Positions 22,401-37,400 of a stretch of DNA of 64,000 nt are shown here, piece after piece; position 1 is the stretch's first letter, and each line of letters begins with the position of its first letter. The DNA lies in contig NC_044289.2 of NCBI RefSeq assembly GCF_004027225.2, positions 9,403,761 through 9,467,760 on the forward strand. Reading direction: 5' to 3'. Below the pieces are notes generated by a model, which saw only the letters and a program-made list of their open reading frames with translations, was not told the origin of the DNA and made no database searches. Position numbers and translations under genes: made by a program. The stretch is from Strigops habroptila. Lineage: Eukaryota > Chordata > Aves > Psittaciformes > Psittacidae.

Positions 22401-25400
22401 AAGCTCTGAGATTCTAAATATTGCAGATCATAAGGTGACTTAACTAGAGGGCATCTGAAGCCAGAAATTTGTTCCCATATTCAGCCATCCCAGCAACACT
22501 GAATATTGAATGGAATGGTGATTTGAAAAAGGATATGATGCGGAGGAGCATTATGCCAGCAACCGCAGGGGGAAGGAAACTAGGACAATGTCAGATGATG
22601 TCTGTTTTGTCCCTGTTATTTGGGCAAGGGCAGAGGGAAGGGGTTAGTAGGGGCTTGAGGAAGAGGAATATCATTTAACAAAATATGCACACCTCCCATG
22701 GATAAGTAAGTTTCTGTTTCAGTTCCCTGTCAGACAAATGGAGTCAGTCATCCAGGCAGTGGAATGTCCGTATTATTGCAGACTTCAAAATGTCCTCTCA
22801 GATAAAATTAAAACATGCCTTTTTTTCCTTTTTTCCGCCCAACAGGAAAGAGACTGCAGGAATGGATCTCGGTCATCTTGTGCTTCTCTCTTATCTGCTT
22901 CAATTTTTACAATCTTCTCTTCTACTTGCGACTGGAACACACACCCTCAGTGATTGTTGGGATATGTAAGTAGGAGCTGTTTGCTACTGTGAACAAGGCA
23001 AGACTGTTGTAATGCTGGAAGCAAGTGTGTGATCTTTTAGACTTGACTTGCTGTTGAAAGGGACAGGGACGTTCCTGTGTGTGCGATTGTAGTGCCTCTG
23101 AAACAGAGACCATCTGCAAAAATTTCTCGTGCTTTCTCTTTTTCAGTGGCTTTTTATATCTCAAAGGTGAAGTTCTTAGCCTAGCTACTGAAGTGTGGTG
23201 TTCTTTTGTAGTCACTGCAAGTGTAAGGACTATTGAGAGGGGAAAAGCTGTCAAGACTGTCATAGCTGGAAACAAAATACACTGATCAACAAAGATATTT
23301 ACAAGAACTGTCCAGAAAGCAAAAGCCCAATTGGTTTCTGGAGGCTGAGAACTAAAGAGAAGTATTTTGGAGTGTTGTGATTTCACATTGAAACATGAAG
23401 TTTGGCCTTTTTCCTGAGTGCAGCTTTTTTGTGGCAGTAAATGTGAACTGTTGGTCTCTTATTATGCTATTTGATTGGGAGTGTAGGCAAGCAAGTGCAG
23501 TATTGTATCTTTGCCTTAGATGTGTAGAGGTGTTTAAGTTGGCTGGATTTTGGCAGTACAGAGGTAGCTGGTGTAGGTGTGGTGTGAGTTGGTGATTTCA
23601 CCTTTTCAGCGAAGGAGAGGAAGATCCAGTAAAGAATTCTAGTATGATGCTGTACACCTTTACTGATAGAATGAGGAATTGCATGGAATTAGCTGAAGGA
23701 AAATCTTGTCTTGGAATAACCTGGGTGTGAAAAGGGATTCCACAACATTCGTTACATCATTCAAAGCCTAAGCCTACGTACAACTTGAGTGTTGCTTAAC
23801 ACTTGGAGCCAAAAGTGTCAGTGTTTACATGAGCACTGTGTTACTGGGATAGTATTGAAACGCTGTGGCACAGAAGCTTTCTGGGGAGCAGGCAGAAGAG
23901 AGGGCAGTGGAGCGGGCTGAGCTGCAGCAGGTGGGCATCTTGGCTGTCTCAGTCTGTTGGCATTATCTGGGCAGCAAATGTTCCTGGTAGCTGTGTGGTT
24001 GTGTGTGTATGGGAGGTGATGTGGGAGAAGGAAAGAGGATTGAATTTAGGAATCGGAAGAGCCAGCTCTGCAGTGCATACCTCTCATAACTTTCTGGTTA
24101 GATTCTAATATGGGATGAGGGAGGGAAGAGAATAGTAACTAAGCATTTCACCGGTCTTCTACTGTACTTGTGATGCATATCGAATGCAGTATTAGCAACT
24201 TCTGTTGGGTGTGTATATAAATGTTTACATGTTTTAATGTTAACTGCCTGTAGCTGAAAGGAGAACAAATGGGGTCATTCATCGGGACACCATGTAAGTT
24301 AGCTACAGGTGTTCAGCTTCTGTGCTTTATGATAAGAGTAGTTTTTCTATAAACTGTGTGAATTGTTGTGTGTTTTAGAAGAGAATGGTACTTGTTCATG
24401 ATTACTACTGTATATAAAAAATAACCAACCACCAACAAAACACAACAGCAGGTTCAAAGAGCGATACATGATAGATGCCATGAATTTTTGCCAAAGCTGG
24501 GAAGTGGTAATTCCTGATGCCTGTTTAAAGATTATTGGCTTTGTGTTGGGGCTGAGGGGGAGCAGTGTCCTCCACTACAAATCACACCAGCTCACTTCGC
24601 CTGATTTCGTCTTGCGCACTCTCAGCTGGTGAGGTGAAGGTGTTGGGAGGAATGGAGAAGAACGTGGCATGAGAAGTGCTCCGTAATGATGTCACATGTA
24701 GACAAGAGAATCGGTAATGATGCTTAACCTGTAGTGCAATCTGTTTGCAACTGGCTTTCATCTCAATATTAATATTGATAAAAGCCTGAGTTCTTTGATA
24801 TCCTGGTTACCAGTTTAACTGATAAAGCAGCCAATTCACTGATAATATTATTTAAGTAGTAGTGAATGATTAAAACAGCAGAATCTGGATTCTGTGTAAA
24901 TAAAGTAGTGTGGAAATAACTGATAGCGTGTACAAAAATGAGTTCAATAAAATTGTAAGTGCTTCACGCTATCTTGTTTCGCAGTCTTCAATCCATCATT
25001 TCTCCAGGTGAAGTGTGAATTATGTCTGTAATAAAACCTAATTATCCCTATGAATTAAGTTTTGTGAAATTTATCTCTGTAAGTGTCCTGATTCCTATAT
25101 ACCACAACGCAGCACAGTGGGTGAGATAAGAAGCATTGAGTTACAGACATGGTCAGATGTGTTCCCATTGAGAGCTTTCATGAAGCTTAGATTGGAATGT
25201 TGACCTTGGAGTTGAGATGGCAAATTAAACATTCTGCTAATAAAGACACAGCTCTAGATCAGGCGTGTTGGAATCTGAAAGTGATTGGTGATCCAGAGGG
25301 CTGAGTTTAATCTGCACAGACCTGTTCATTAGGATGTGTTGCTGGGGCTCCCTGTGTACTCCTATGTAAATATATGCTTTGTTTTAAGAAACAGGGAGTA

Positions 25401-28400
25401 GTTAGAACCTTCTGCATCACTTCACCTGACGTAAACCCTGTGTCTATAATTAAAGCCTGTGTTATATCTTCTTTTTTTCATGCCTTTAAAGGCAAACATA
25501 GCTGTAACATGGGTAATACTGTAAATATCTATAAATTCCTAGGACAGAAAAGATCTGATCCTCCTTTTACTGGCAGTCCGAAAGCACTTACTTCCTTGTG
25601 TGATGTGAGCAGGCAGGCTGCTGAGAAATGAACTCAACGTGGCACGCTGTCATTTGCTGTGCTGAATCACCTACAGGCACTGGCACCAGCACGGCGAGGA
25701 GGGAACTTTATGGCGTTGGTTTAGAACAGCTTTTGAACTGGGTGGTTTTGTGCTGACTAAAGATGATCTTGCTGGAAAGGAAAAGGCATGCGAGTCTCTT
25801 CTTATCTCTGGAAGACAATTGCCTTCCTCTCCTCGCTGTCAAAAAGAAAGAGAAAGATAAAAGAGAGTGGGCAAAGAGTGGATTTATTTTGTTGTTTGTG
25901 TTGGATCCAGTCATGCCCTATATCTGAATATCTTCTGCTGCTCAGAAGCAATGAAAATTCTCCCTTTTATGCAAGCTGAGAACGATGTAGATTTGAATGT
26001 GGTACCTTATTTGCACACGGTGAACTCCAGGGCAGCCTCGGTTCAGAAGCTGGTGTGATGGAGGGTTAATACCCGAACAGTCCCACTGCAGCAGGACACC
26101 ACCCTGGCAGTGCTGCAGACCCAGAGCAGCTCCTGCCCCTGGAAGAGCAGGTCAGTAGTGCTGGGGACAAGGCTGGCCAAGGTGTTATTTGTGTGATAAG
26201 CAGAAAAGCCTTGCCAGAACATGTGAGATTAGGTTTGAAAGCCACTACACCCTCAGGTGACTTTGTCGTGTCCAGCATGTTATTCAATATGCATGAAAGG
26301 GGTGTGCGTGTGTGCATATATATATGTATATATATATGTGATAACACCATGGATTCTGATTTTCATTTTTCCCTCCCTCCTCATGTCTTTTTATAGGGTT
26401 TTAAAGCATTTTTCCGAGTTCGTTGGCTTGTTTCTGGCATTTGACTTTTATCTGCAGCCACATTTGTACTTAACAGATCCTGTTTATTGCGCTCTTAAAA
26501 AGAAAATCCATTAAGTTTGTGTTGTAACCTGTTTATATTCCTAAGAACTGCCCCAAGTAGGGCAGATCTCTTTAGAAATATCTTGTGACACAACACAAGA
26601 TGCAATTAATCACCACTTGAGAGATGGGGAATTAATTTTTCCTAAACCCATTTGAGGTACACGTTTCATTATAGCAGATGCTGTGCGTTAGCCAGAGCAC
26701 ACGGAGAGAAATCACTTAGTTCACTTTTAAAATAGAAACTTGTTCTGATCAAGACCTAGAACCTTTTTGTTTCAAGCCTGAGCAGCTCTGCAGAGCTGCA
26801 CTTGGTTAGCTGCATTGCAGAGCCAAGTGGTGGGTGTGTAGTACGTATGAAAGCTCTGGCACACATTGGAGTAAACACGCTCTAGAGACCATCAACGCTT
26901 TATGAAGTGCACTCCTGTGCCCCTGCATCAAAGTCCTGCTGCCTTGCAGCGAGAGACGCAACTGTGGCGGTGTCACTTCGCTTTGGTTTTGTGTATTAAA
27001 ATGAGTTTCCATTTGAAATTTTGATTTAAAAGGCCCTTGAAATGACACCAGGGAAACCTCCTTTAACAAAGGAAAACTGTCGTTTAATTCAGTGTTGGTC
27101 CAAGTAAGCTAAATCTTTGTTACCTGCTGTCTCACCCCCTCCATGAAGCAACTATCAGTTACTGTTGGTAACTTTGTGTTTTCCATCCTAACCTGTATCA
27201 TCTCTTAAAGGTGGAGCCTCCACACATTGTGATTTAAATAGGCAAAGCTTTGAGTCCATGTTGCATTGCACAAACAACAATTGCATTGCACTGACACAAT
27301 TAATGTAATGTTATAGAGTCACAGACTGGTTTGGGTTTGATGGCACCTTAAAGCTCATCCAGTTCCAACCCCCTACCATGGGCAGGAACACCTTCCACTA
27401 GACCAGGTTGCTCAAAGCTCCATCCAACCATCATCTTCTGTTGATTGATTCTGTAGTGGCTTTGTGTGTTGACTTATGCTCTGGGCCTTTCCAGAGCCAA
27501 TAGATGTGGGAGGCTGTTGATCTTGACAGTGGAATTATGGAACACATGGTTTGCACCCATGTGGGTGGGTGATGTTGACATCAGTTATCTATTCTTTGTG
27601 TAACCTGGATTAGGGGAGGAACTTCTCCAGTGTGCCAGCAGTGTTCTGGGGCAGGGTGGATGGAGGCCATACCTTGATGGGGGAGAGATGAGCCCTTCTC
27701 CCTGCTGGAGATGATTTACCCTGGGAGCAGAGGGAAGCTGGTGACATGGCTTCATCTGTGCTTTCCCCCTTGTGTGCGCAGTGGATGTGCTTTTGCTCCT
27801 TATGTCAGCAGCAGGACTGGGACAAAGAAAGCTCTGTGCGCTTGCCGAGCTGTCTGGGGCTCTCTTAAAGTTGCAGGGGACTTTAGTTTAATATAGGTTT
27901 CAGTGGCCCTGGTTTACTTGGAATAGTGCCTCACGCACTTCAGAACATGAACACATGTTGGAGTGTTGCCCTGATGGAGTGGGTTAGAGTGAGTGGTGAC
28001 AGAGTGATCCGCTTTGGTGAGAGATTATGGGTGCTTAGTCCTGTGCCAGGCGAATATTCGGGTTTCTGGGTGCCAACCTGCCTGCACAGAGCTCCTGGTG
28101 CTTCCGAGAGCTGAGCTCACCCTGCGGGATTCCGGGGGGTGTTTGCCATGGGTGAAACTGGAGGATTAGTTTGATTAGTCATACTAATGAAAGTATGGGA
28201 GTTTTTAGTGAGGGAAAACTTGCTCCTGGGTTTCATTCAATAACCATTGTTCTCTGTTCTCTTAAGCCATCCCAGAAGAAAGTGATTAATTGCTTTTTCT
28301 AGTAATGCATTTTCAGGGAAAAGAAGTACACCCAAGGGTACTTTTTTGTGTAAGAACCTGAGGCCTAAGTAAAGTTGTCAGGATTTGGTCATTTAAATGC

Positions 28401-31400
28401 GATGGGTGCTTGACCAGAACTCCATCAACTGGAGAAATAGCAGGTGTAACTTGCTTTGGGCTAACAGGCTATGATTAAAGACATGAACATAAAATGTGGT
28501 GGTTCCTATCATTAAGTTTATCAGGTAGTGATTCTTAGCCAGGTCATGCTTTTGGTAGATGAATATTTGCTTTAGGATCTGCTGGTGTTTGACTCCAGGG
28601 GAGCTGGTACCCTGATTCCTTGGGGATGTCCTTTTCCTGGTAGCTTCTGGCAGTGTTGGAAGCTGTGTGGTTTCTGCCCTGAGGCTGGTGTTCGGGTCTG
28701 TTGCAGTTAGAGGTGAGGCAAGAGGTGTGAGAGGTGTGCCTGGTTCTCAGGAGGCATTGCTGGGAGGCAGTGGATTGTGTGGCTTTCCCATAGCAGGGAG
28801 TAACTGGAACATACAGTGGCAGGAGAAGGGATGTCTGCTGTATCAGTAGTGTACCAATCTTGCAAAATAAGCATGTGCAACGCAGGGTAGACCTTTCCCA
28901 TCTCTGGAGTGTATTTATTATAGACATGGCTTATTTGAAACCCCAATTATAATCTAATTACTTCATATAATGATATATTGAGGCACTTTTATTTCATAGT
29001 TGAGCTGTGATCCCTGCTTACTTGCACTGTTAGGTCCAGTTTGACTGAATGTTTCTCAGCTTTAAATAGCCAAAGTGATTAACTCTTCTTTTTTTTTTTT
29101 GCTTTTAAGCTGCCACGCTTTATACTTCTTGAAATGGGATTTTCTTTGCCTCATAACTTGCCATAATATCAAGCCCCTGCCTTTTCTGTACTGAAAGCCA
29201 CTAAATGTGAAATGCAGATGACTAAGGCATTTTATTTTTATAAGCATATAAGTAGCAAACAAATGTTTTTTAGTGTATTGATTTTTTTACAAAACAAATC
29301 TTTCTGTTGTGGAATTAGCCACTCCTCGGGCTCTTTAGTGCTGTGACGTTCAACTAGTTTGTACAGTCACTGATTAAAAATGACTGTACTTCTCAACGAT
29401 GTTGCACAATAGCATCAAGTTATTAAATAACATGCTGTTTTCTTTTGCCTGTCTCCAGGGACTCTAAACAGAGTCCTTACAGTAAATATGAAACTTTATA
29501 TACTCTACTGCAAGGCTTCTGGGCTACAACTTGAGAAGTATATCTATGCAAAGCCAGGGTTACACTTGGCTCTGTAAAATTTTGGTGAAGTACAACTTTT
29601 TGTTGCAAAACATGCAAAATAGTTCTATCTCTAGAGGCACGAGGTGTTCAAATGTCCCACTTCATGTGGCTTCCTTCCACGCGCACCGGGGAGCAGCCGG
29701 CTTGCAGGAAGTGGTATGTGACTTCTTCACGAGAGACGCCCTTTGTTGAGGCTGCAGGTTGTAATCTCAATTTGGTACTTGAGCAAGGAAGAGGAAGAGT
29801 GGGGGCTTCTCTGTGATACAAACCCCTCCGTGTTACCTGTCTCTGAACAGAACACAAGTGGAAACAAAGCCATCTTTGCTGACTGTATGTTTGGGCTGGT
29901 GTCACTTCCAGCCCTCCAACCATGGCCTGGCAGGTGACTTGGGTGTATGAGTGCTGCAGTCATGCTCTGGCATGTCCCTGGCTCAGACCAGAGGCACCAC
30001 ACTTCCTCTGTGGTGTCCCAAGGGTGATGCTGTCCCCTGCAGGCTCACCCGTGCAAAGGGTCACAAGGGCTGGAAGAGAACAGCCATTCTAGCAAGTGTG
30101 TGTCTCAGTCGTGTGTTCACTTTAAAACACGGGCTGCTGGTTGAAGTTCATTTGCGCACCTTTGGTTTCCCTGTCTTCAAGGCCTTTCTTCTCTCGTCAT
30201 TCAACAGTCTATTTCCAAAACAAATCCTGGTGTTTTGAGCAAGTTCCGCAGCTCATTTCTTAACTGCAATGCCTTTCTCCCCTTCTCCTGTGCCTTCTGA
30301 GTGCTCACCTCTTCTTCAGCTGTAAGCTGTGGATGGGCTGATCCTCCATCCCACTGCTCAGCAGGCTGGAATAAAAGTAAAGTGCATAGAGCTGTGTTTC
30401 TCTAGTGCTATACTGATTTTGCTTCTCATGAGTGTGGGAATCCATGGTTTGCAGTTCATAGATTTCTATACTGTGAATATCCTGCTTTTTCTGACTTTAT
30501 TATAAACTCTTAAGACTGACAGCCTTGAACATGAATTATATCACCCTCCCAATCTTGATGAGAGAGCATCAGGATCTTACACTGCCTTAGAGAAGTAGCT
30601 GGACACCTCTGCCTTGGTTTTCCCATTTTGACTAAAGACAGTGCTAGGTGTATGAGAATATTGAGTTCAATTCATTGCTGTCTGTACTTTCAGAGTCCAG
30701 AGACAGGATGCAAATAAAGTGTTATGATGTTAGTTGTGTGTATATATATAACCTTTGGTTCAGTTCTTTCTCTTTTATTACGACTTGTCATACACAACTG
30801 CTGCAGAGTGAGCAAGCCCTTCTGCAGTACAGCTGAATACAAAGATTTCTGGTAGTTAGGTTTTTTCTATACTGCTTTAGTATAATGCACTGCTTCAGGC
30901 ACCCTTCATTCTTTCCTCTTAGCTTTCTACCAGCTGGCATTGAAGTAACACACGGAATATCTATGGAACTGTCAGTATTTTGCCTCTATTTCTGTTGATC
31001 TTCCTGCTGTTATTTCAAGCTCTGATAATGCAGTGTGCTGGAGGCGATGCGGGTTAATAGGGTGATTACCTCAGCAAGAATGGTATTTTAGTTGTTGCAA
31101 AGTGGAGTGTTGTTTGGATATCTTCCCCCTGAATCAAGGCAGTTTGCTCTTTCAGCTGCTAGGTGCAGATCTAAAAGCTATTGTGCTCCACCCTGTCTCA
31201 CTGTAATTTAAGTGTGTGCCCTGAAACAAAAAAGTGTATAGAATTTACTGCTTAAAAAGGAGTTATCTTCAGTACAATAAAGCGATACATAAAGGATGGA
31301 GTGTCCCTTGTCATATTTAAGAGTTTGGGCCAACTAGATAATGGCTTCAGCAATGGGGGTTGATTTGTGATTTGAAAAGAAAACCTTTTGGGGTAGTAGG

Positions 31401-34400
31401 TGCCATGCTAATCCTACTTCTATTTCTTCTCCCTTTTCGAAAATGAAAGGTGAGGGGAAGGCTAGCAGAGGTGAGGAGTCAGCTAAGGAAAAGATAACCA
31501 CAAGGAGGGCTACATCTGAAGTATGCTGTGCTGCATGCACTGTAGGTAACGATTGTGCACTGAAGATGAAGAACATTGGATCGATAGTAACAGAACAACC
31601 TCATCCTCTATTATGTTTTGAAAATTACCTGCTCTTTAGCACTCCTGCTAATGTTACAAGAACTTCATTCAGCTGGATTAAGCTGGACTCTCAAGGTAGT
31701 TTTCCTAAGCTTCCTGGGGAAGGAAAGTCAGACACAGTCTGGATCACAAGCAGCGTAAATAAAAGTTGTGTGATTTGTGGGGAAAGATGCATGTTTGTTG
31801 GTTTTGTTTTCTGGCATATCTCAGATTGCTTTTAAGTTTCTGTGAGGGAGGGAGGAGTAACAAGGTGCCTTGGCATCAAAGCAAGATGAACCAGTGTACC
31901 AGCAATTTTAACTTTTGGGCTAGATTACAAGTGAGTTGGAATTGTCTTTCCTATCATCATAGCAGGAAGACAGGTCCCTGCCCATCACAAAAAGCCTCAG
32001 TGCTATAGAGAGAAGTTGTGCTTGAACAAAGTCTTCAGACACACAGAGGAAACAAATGCTGGCTAGTGGAGCAGAAAGCCAGGAATCCTTCTGGCTTCAT
32101 GGACATCAGAAGAATAATTTGTGAAGCAAGCAGAGCAAAAAATCAATGTCCTGCATCACCTCTGATTTTTCAACTCGCTGCTCTTTTGGGAGCAAAGACT
32201 TTGTTACAGTGGGTGAGTTCTCCAAATAACCCTAATTTGGTAAATATCAGAGGGAAAACTGAAGAGCTATGTTCCAGCCACTCTGACCTGGCTCTGTGAC
32301 TACTCCTCTGGTTTGCATGGACTTGCAGGCTCCTCCAAGAACTGCCAGTGCCAAGACTAAGTGACTACGTTACGCTCTGAGCACAAGTGAGAGTAGCGAC
32401 TTGCCAACCGAGCTGCTTTGAAACTATGTTTTGAACACACAATCTTTGTATTTCTGTTGTTGTGACCCAGTTAACAGTGGACTGCAAGATCAGTGCAGAG
32501 TGCTTTAGTTGGCGTGAACTTTGTGTGATTTTGAGGGATTTTCACTGAGATCAGACACCCAGTTCCCAGGTGGATTTGCACATTACGCAGCAGCTATTAT
32601 GAAATCTAGGTCGTGCTTCTGCTGAATTCCATTAACCAGACCTGCAGGTAACAAGTGTGTGCTGCCTTCCCCTGTCAGAGCCTGAGCACTGGCTCTGCAG
32701 AGGATCACCAGGTATGCCTGTATGCATGTTCACCAGATGGTCCATCTCAGAAAAAACAAACAGAAAGATCTTTCTGGTGTTTTTATTACCTGAAGGGATA
32801 GTGCTGCAGTGAGAAAGGATCCTGAGGCTTAGTCTGCTTCATCCTTCAGCAAATCTGGGCTCTATCCAGACCTGGCTAATCTAGCATGAGACCTGCTCAG
32901 AGCAAGATGCTAGAACTGGTACCTCTTGATGTCTCTGGTCTTTAAAGGGCAGGGTCTGGCAGTCCGAAATCTCTCAAGCACAGAGGTCCTGAGGCAGTAT
33001 CTTGTTCATTGCTGTGTTGCTATAGCCATATCACTCTGCTGTCGGCCACATTCCTCCAGCTTCTCAGTTAAAAACAAGGGAGCTATGTTAACAGTCTTCT
33101 CTGAATTTTTATCCTCCAAAGAACGAAGAGCCTGGCAGTAGAGCTCATGCAGGAGAATAACTCAAACTGTGCTGGAGACTTCACTACTAAAGGGACTGGG
33201 AACCTGGGAGTCAGATGACTTCTGCAAGTGAAGAGTGATAGGTGTCTGTTAAACACCATCTGACACATCTATGACTAACTGGAAAATATGCAGCTGTTCT
33301 GATCAAATACCATCTCTTCTGTCCTTACTTTTAGTGTTGGGGATTAGCCAGAAACTTGGGTAGATAGATTATCCAGAACATGAAGGCAAAAATAGGGCTT
33401 TACATGCATGAGCTGAAAAATCACCCTTGCTTGACCATGGTTTTAAAGTTATTGCGGTTGGCAGCTAGAAAAATCTTGTTGCAACAAGCTGTGTTTAATG
33501 GTGTATCTGACTTGGTATGCAAATACCACAAATGCACTCTGTCCCTTACAGAGAATCGGTAGCGTGATTTCTGGGGCCTTGCCGACAGCATTGCAGGTGG
33601 TGCCACGGTTTTGAAGCTGTTTGATGTTCCAGTCTTGTTTTGTAAATAGTATCCCTGTACCCGGGAGTGGCTGCTTCATTAGTGCTTATCTGTACCCATC
33701 AGAGTGCAGTGCTGCTTGTTTACAGACAGAAGGGACCAAGGGAGAAAAGGAAGGGTCTGCAGATAGTATTATCCTTTGGGATGGCTTTAACAGCTATTTA
33801 ATAGTCTGGTAATCTGTTAAGCACTACTGAAGAAGAGGATAGGCAAAGCTTAATGATTCAGTTCTACATTGCTAGTATTTTCCATACCAGCAATTGTAAA
33901 GATTTGTCGAGCTCTTGTGTAGAAGATGGGCTAAACACAAAATCTTGCTATAGATTTAATGAAGATGGTAACTGTCCAAATGGTGTCTTGTTGACCTTTT
34001 TTCCTTGTTGGTCTGACTTTATGTTTAGTCAGATTGAGTAGATTTCCTGTGGTGGTAAATATCTAAGTTAGAGTTAAATAAGTAAATTTTTAAAACAAAC
34101 ATCACATGTGAGTATGTCACTAAAACTGCTGTGTACATCTAACTGTCTCTCTCCTTGTTCAAGTTGCAGGAGTTATTACGGCTGACTTTCTATCAGGATT
34201 ATTTCACTGGGGAGCAGATACGTGGGGATCTGTGGAGCTACCCATAATTGGAAAGGTTTGAGATTCTTATCCTTATGCTTGGAAAAGTTATGAAATACTT
34301 TTCTGGAACACTTCCAGTGTTCCCAGCTGCATTGGGCAGTGTGTATAAGCTATATCTTTCTTGCAGTCTTGCCAATGCAACCAGCTCTCCCACCCCCAGA

Positions 34401-37400
34401 ACCCTCCTCCACTGAATGGCATGGTGTGTTGCTGGTGAAGTGCCATGTTTACGCTTGGCCTAGGTGACATGTGCAAGGTGACACTGCCCCATTTTATCAC
34501 GTTGTTTAAGGTTTGCATACAGTTTTGCAATACCAGTGTTCACAGACCATTCCCAAAGTACTGTGGGAATGGCCTGTGATACAATGAGCGTAGAAACCTG
34601 GCTAGACTAGTGTAGATCTTCCAAAAGGATGATAAACACGGAGAAATGGAGGGTTCTTCCTGTAGCTAAACCCTCTAAAAGCTGTCTTGTAAAACAGGAA
34701 GTCACTCCAGTAAGAAATCTTTCCAGTTCCTGTATCTCTGGACCATAGTTCAAAGACAAGATAAAGACTGCAGGAGACTATGCACTCAATAAACAAGAGT
34801 TCAACTTTGCATAGACTGTGCATGATGTGTGTGTTAAAGGCAAATAAGTGTACTTGTTTTCCTGCCCCAGTCCTACTGACCACATTTGCTCTGTCTTCTC
34901 TGGGACCGTGTATTCAGATGCAATTTCTGCTTCAAGCGGAGAGTTTTATGTAGTCTGTTTGACTTCCATTGGTTTGTCTAGTCATCTAACTTGCCTTTAG
35001 TCTGTTAATGTTGTCATCTTAGCCCATACAAATTGTGAGACTGAATTTATTTTCTTTTAGTGTTTTATTGGTTTATGCTGCTCAGCAAGTGACTTAGATT
35101 TGTGAACGTCATGGGCTCATTTTGTTTGTGAAATTAGGATGCTAATGCTTTGGGTTTGAGATCTAGAGACTAAAGGTCTTAAGTGAAAAATAAGAAGAAT
35201 GAAACTGAAAAGCAATGAAAAACTGGATTTGGGTCTGGGAACTGAATTGCTTTGCAAATGTAAATCGAATTATCGGAAGTGTTGTCATCACAAAAGTTTG
35301 AATTCTGCTTACATGCTCTGTACTGTGAACTCAGACTGTCATCAGATTTGAAAGTATGGGAGGTTGGGGAGGTTTTAATAGTTTTCTTCCCAAGATCATT
35401 ATTGAGCCATGGTTTCATGTTTATCAATTTGTTTTTTCAGGCTTTCATCAGACCCTTTAGAGAACATCATATTGACCCCACAGCAATTACCAGACATGAT
35501 TTTATAGAGACCAATGGAGACAACTGCTTTATGACACTAGTCCCGTTGGCAAACATGGCGTACAAATTTGTTTCTTTTTCCCCAGGTAAGCTGTTACTTC
35601 TTACTTATGTGCATTTAGTGTTTGCATTGATATTTAAATGAACATTTCTCTGTGTGAAGCTAGGAGAAATCAATCAGTGCCAAATGACAAGTAATAGCTG
35701 TTGGAAGCATGATGCTTCTGGGAGGAGGGAAGGAAACCTTCTCTTTCCTCGAAGGTGGAGCAAGCAGAAGGTGGGACAAGTAGATTCTCTGGCTCAACAG
35801 ACAGTCTGTGGCTGAAGTCTTGCAAGGAAGCATTAGAAGATATAGTGAATATTATTTTTATCAGAGGGATCAAACTGTGTGTGTATAGAGGAACTCATTC
35901 TGAAGTGTATAAAAATGCTTCATCTCTCTGTAGCAATACTTGCAAACAAGAATTGGGAGAAATAAAGAATTAATTTAATTTTATACATAGTAAATTCAGA
36001 GTTTAACTTCTTGTTTATGGCACGTTGTCAGACACTGGCGCTTACCAGCCAGTCTTGTGACATTCTGGAATTGCTTATGGCTCACTGGCTCTCATGATAC
36101 TTCTGCCAAAGCAGCTTTGCTGAGGCCTTTGTTAGTCCCCGCAGCACCAGGCATCTCTGGACAAGATAGCGTATTCCTAGTAGAAATTTACTTTTTCATT
36201 AATAGTAAAGGTACACATCTTTGTTTTGCAGAGGCATTGTATGAAACATGTCCTTGGGAGTGTTATGTCTTTGCACTCATCATCTTCATAACCATGACGA
36301 ACCAGATTCACAAGTGGTCTCACACGTACTTTGGTCTTCCACGCTGGGTCATATTTCTACAGGACTGGCATATTATCCTGCCACGGAAGCATCACAGGAT
36401 CCATCATGTGTCTCCACATGAGACGTACTTCTGCATTACAACTGGTACTACCACCTGGTTCATACTGCACCCTCTCTTTAGTAGGCTAGTGCAATTTACC
36501 TGGCAACATGTAATTTAGTGACAGCCTATTAAATACCTGCAAAATGACATGGTGAAGTTAAGCATGCTCTTAGCTGTACAAGCTCTTAGCAAAACTATAG
36601 TTTCTTTTGTTGCATAAAAATGTGGGAGGAAGATTTGTGATTGACTAAAAGGTAACTTTCAGCCTGACAGGGTAGTTAGTGGTACTGAGATCCAATTGCA
36701 TGGTATCCTGGTAATCTCATGCTAGTAATAGATTTTGTTCATCCAAGTCTTAAAGCTGCTCTTCCTTCAAAATTGTTCATCATTTGCAAGTGCAACTTAC
36801 CTTGAATGCTCATTTCCAAAGCAAGGCTTTTGTATTTCCAGCATTCATGCATTCTGATTTGGGGCAGAGGAGTGCATTGGCTTGCAGAAAACTGCCTTTA
36901 CGTTCCTCTTATATCTATATTTAGTTCTATGCCCATTGTATGGACAGGTATACTCAGTCACCAGTGTTGCACAATCCTGAATAAGTTATCAAGTTAATCG
37001 AACTTGATTTTGATTGGTTTTGAAATCTCTGCTAGGAAACAAACGTAATTCTCATGACAAGAATGTCATGTAAGAACATGGTACAATTACAAAGTGTGAC
37101 TTGACAGATGGCAAAAATCTTGCCCCCTTAAGAGCGTTTTTCAGTCCTGGAAGTTTAAGCCTGACCATTATGAGCAGTCTTGGGCTAGTTGCTTTTTTTT
37201 TCCTCATTTAAAAAACAAAAAGCATGTGCTTCTGTTTATGCTTTCTGTAAGTGTTCATACCATACTAGTCTGACATAACACAGCATGCAGGTTGTATGTT
37301 TGGATTTTCCAGTGGAGTGAAGTGTTTCTGCAACCCTAATTCTCTTTCTTCCAGGGTAGAAATGAGGAGAACGACAGAAATATGCAATCAATGCGCTATT

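Larger units (their letters stand above)
19472..22845 (+). other. PEDS1: PEDS1 intron 1
   Basis: GT-AG intron of about 3.4 kb with a pyrimidine-rich acceptor (tttttccgcccaacag). It holds a CR1 end at 20773-20910 and an AT-rich microsatellite at 22172-22306. I see no other exon in it. Confidence 0.85.
22966..34163 (+). other. PEDS1: PEDS1 intron 2
   Basis: The largest intron of the gene (about 11.2 kb). It carries a minus-oriented CR1 end at 27313-27431 and a TG/TA microsatellite at 26301-26340. Otherwise it is unremarkable AT-rich intronic sequence without recognisable exons. Confidence 0.85.
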
